Positions 42,101 through 43,455 of a stretch of 43,455 nt of DNA are shown piece by piece. The notes beneath the pieces are model-generated. The model saw only the letters and a program-made list of their open reading frames with translations. It made no database searches and had not been told where the DNA came from. A program made the position numbers and the translations under genes. Within the stretch, counting starts at the first letter, position 1. The number at the start of each line of letters is the position of its first letter. The stretch is from Macromonas nakdongensis (GTDB lineage Bacteria > Pseudomonadota > Gammaproteobacteria > Burkholderiales > Burkholderiaceae_C), in NCBI RefSeq assembly GCF_002837145.1, contig NZ_NWMV01000020.1, positions 1 to 43,455 of the forward strand. Direction: 5' to 3'.

Positions 42101-43135
42101 TCAGGCGCCCAGCTTGTCTTTTTCCGAGGTGAACGAGTCGGCGTAGAACTCCTCCGGCGGCAGGCCCGCCGCCACGTAGTCGCGCTGGGCCGACTCCACC
42201 ACGATGGGCGCGCCGCAGGCGTAGACCTGGTGGCCGGACAGGTCGGGGGTGTCCTGCAGCACGGCCTGGTGGACGAAGCCGCTGCGCCCGGTCCAGCCGT
42301 CTTCGGGCAGCGCGTCGGACACCACCGGCACGTAACGCAGGTTCGGCATGGCGGCGCATTGCGCTTCCACCCAGGCGTTCTGGTACAGGTCGGCCGGGCG
42401 GCGGCCGCCCCAGTACAGCGTGGCCGGGCGGGTGATGCCGCGGTGCTGCATGTGCTCGATCAGCGCTTTGATGGGGGCAAAACCGGTGCCCGAGGCCAGC
42501 AGCACGATGGGTTTGTCGCTGTCTTCGCGCAGGTAGAAGCTGCCGAACGGGCCTTCGATGCGCTGGATTTCCTTTTCTTTCATGGCACCGAAGACGTGGT
42601 CGGTGAACTTGCCACCGGGCATGTGGCGGATGTGCAGCTCCATGCTGGGGCCTTCGGCCTGGCGGTGCGGGGCGGTGGCCATGGAGTAGCTGCGGCGGGC
42701 ACCGTCGCGCAGCAGGAATTCGACGTACTGGCCAGCGTGGTACTGGAAGGTGTCGCTGGCCGGGAGTTGCAGCTTGAGCACGATGACGTCGTGCGAGACC
42801 TTTTCCAGGCTGGTGACGCGCACCGGCATTTTCTTGATCGGGAAGGCGCCGGCCTCGGTCACCTGTTTCGATTCCAGCACCACGTCGCTGGTGGGGGTGG
42901 CGCAGCAGGTCAGCACGAAGCCGGCGGCTTCTTCCTCGGCCGACAAGGCCTTGCTCTGGTGGGTGCCGTGGACCACGCTGCCTTCGAGTTTCTTGCACTT
43001 GCAGGAGCCGCAGGCACCGTCCTTGCAGCCGTAGGGCAGGCCGATGCCCTGGCGGATGCCCGCGGCCAGGATGGCCTCGTCGGCGTTGGCGGAGAAGGTG
43101 CGCCCGCTGGGCTGGACGGTGATCTGGAATGTCAT
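42101..43135 (-). CDS. 2Fe-2S ferredoxin/FAD/NAD(P) reductase (CDP-6-deoxy-delta-3,4-glucoseen reductase-like)
   Basis: 344 residues in three domains. N-terminal plant-type ferredoxin domain with CKDGACGSCKCK and a fourth Cys in LTCCATP; FAD-binding domain with RRSYSMATAP near 160; NAD(P)-binding domain with LLASGTGFAPIKALIEH near 235 and the C-terminal YACGAPIVVESAQRD. It carries electrons from NAD(P)H to a partner oxygenase or reductase. The usual annotation name comes from the AscD family, but no 3,6-dideoxysugar genes are near, so the partner is unknown. Confidence 0.88.
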   Translation of the reverse strand: MTFQITVQPSGRTFSANADEAILAAGIRQGIGLPYGCKDGACGSCKCKKLEGSVVHGTHQSKALSAEEEAAGFVLTCCATPTSDVVLESKQVTEAGAFPIKKMPVRVTSLEKVSHDVIVLKLQLPASDTFQYHAGQYVEFLLRDGARRSYSMATAPHRQAEGPSMELHIRHMPGGKFTDHVFGAMKEKEIQRIEGPFGSFYLREDSDKPIVLLASGTGFAPIKALIEHMQHRGITRPATLYWGGRRPADLYQNAWVEAQCAAMPNLRYVPVVSDALPEDGWTGRSGFVHQAVLQDTPDLSGHQVYACGAPIVVESAQRDYVAAGLPPEEFYADSFTSEKDKLGA

Positions 43136-43151
43136 ACTGTCTGCAATGGTG

Positions 43152-43170
43152 CGGGCGCCCTGTGCGCCCG
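43152..43170. repeat. 7-bp inverted repeat in the divergent reductase/epimerase control region
   Basis: CGGGCGC (43152-43158) and GCGCCCG (43164-43170), five-base loop, in the 69 bases between the two divergent start codons. Possible operator; also plausible as chance in this GC-rich DNA. Confidence 0.4.
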
Positions 43171-43204
43171 TGAGCCGTGGATTTTCTCAAATTTGCGAGG
43201 ACGC

Positions 43205-43455
43205 ATGGTCTGGATGGGTGCTTTGCCGGCGCGGTTCCGCCGCGAACGGGTGTTGGTGGTGGGCTGCGGCGACGTCGGCTTGCGCAGTGTGCGCGAATTG
43301 GGGGCAGGGCGGCGTGCGCGCGTGTTGGCGCTGACCTCGTCGCCCGAACGGGTGCCGGCGCTGCGCGGGGCGGGTGTCACGCCTTTGCGTGGCGACCTGG
43401 ACGACCCGCGCAGCCTGCAGCGCCTGGCGGGGCTGGCGACGCGGGTGCTGCACCT
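43205..43455 (+). CDS. NAD(P)-binding epimerase/SDR family protein (3' end outside window)
   Basis: Eighty-three residues are visible. After a short start (MVWMGALPARFRR) comes a Rossmann fold: RVLVVGCGDVGLRSVREL (GxGxxG), then RVLALTSSPERVPALRGAG and LRGDLDDPRSLQRLAGLA, as in NAD-dependent epimerase/dehydratase proteins of the YeeZ kind. ATG 43205 has GAGGA just three bases upstream; ATG 43214 is an alternative. Divergent from the ferredoxin reductase. Confidence 0.8.
   Translation, partial: MVWMGALPARFRRERVLVVGCGDVGLRSVRELGAGRRARVLALTSSPERVPALRGAGVTPLRGDLDDPRSLQRLAGLATRVLH

Overview
The window is high-GC (roughly two thirds G+C) chromosomal DNA from a betaproteobacterium, most probably order Burkholderiales, family Comamonadaceae (Hydrogenophaga/Acidovorax-like). 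The call rests on gene content and synteny: the ybgC-tolQRA block next to nusB and rib genes, a caa3-type cytochrome oxidase locus with DUF2244, the tiny oxidase assembly protein, DUF2970 and DUF2909, plus DUF1841. Almost everything is core genome. No complete mobile element, CRISPR array, tRNA or rRNA was recognised.

Layout. (1) 1-4842: 3' part of a very large CheA-type hybrid kinase (ChpA/PilL-like) of a type IV pilus/twitching chemosensory system, meeting a photolyase gene tail to tail. (2) 6353-6727: a small, less GC-rich scar holding a truncated integron-integrase-like fragment and a perfect 18-bp inverted repeat. (3) 6728-13811, all minus strand: acyltransferase, RluA-type pseudouridine synthase, ribD, trmB, gluQRS, a FAD oxidoreductase and a LysR regulator that is divergent from (4) pirin and a flavodoxin-like reductase, followed by a clear terminator and dnaE (15325-18891). 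(5) 18913-27008, minus strand: a long run of tightly spaced genes reading lytic transglycosylase, [ZTP riboswitch] glyA, nrdR, ribE, ribBA (RibBX type), ribH, nusB, ybgC, tolQ, tolR, tolA. (6) 27009-27527: an unusually AT-rich promoter region and what looks like a free-standing structured small RNA ending in a strong terminator. (7) 27528-32145: DUF1841, TRIC channel, TSUP exporter, MaoC hydratase, trmL, comF and a BioC-like methyltransferase. (8) 32211-42047: the aa3/caa3 cytochrome c oxidase locus: DUF2244, coxB (with fused cytochrome c), coxA, small assembly protein, cox11, DUF2970, coxC, terminator, DUF2909 (opposite strand), SURF1, a Sco-like protein, heme A synthase, heme O synthase and Sco1. 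Two FNR/Anr-type boxes lie in its promoters. (9) 42101-43455: a ferredoxin-type reductase and the start of a divergent NAD(P)-binding protein.

How genes work together. Region 8 supplies the structural subunits, both copper-delivery routes (Cox11 for CuB, Sco for CuA) and heme a synthesis, with positions of the FNR-like boxes suggesting repression when oxygen is low. Region 5 joins one-carbon metabolism (glyA under a ZTP sensor), deoxynucleotide control (nrdR), riboflavin synthesis, antitermination and envelope maintenance. The riboflavin pathway is split, with ribD about 12 kb away. The least explained items are the RNA at about 27320-27527, the integrase scar, and a BioC-like protein without a visible SAM-binding glycine loop.
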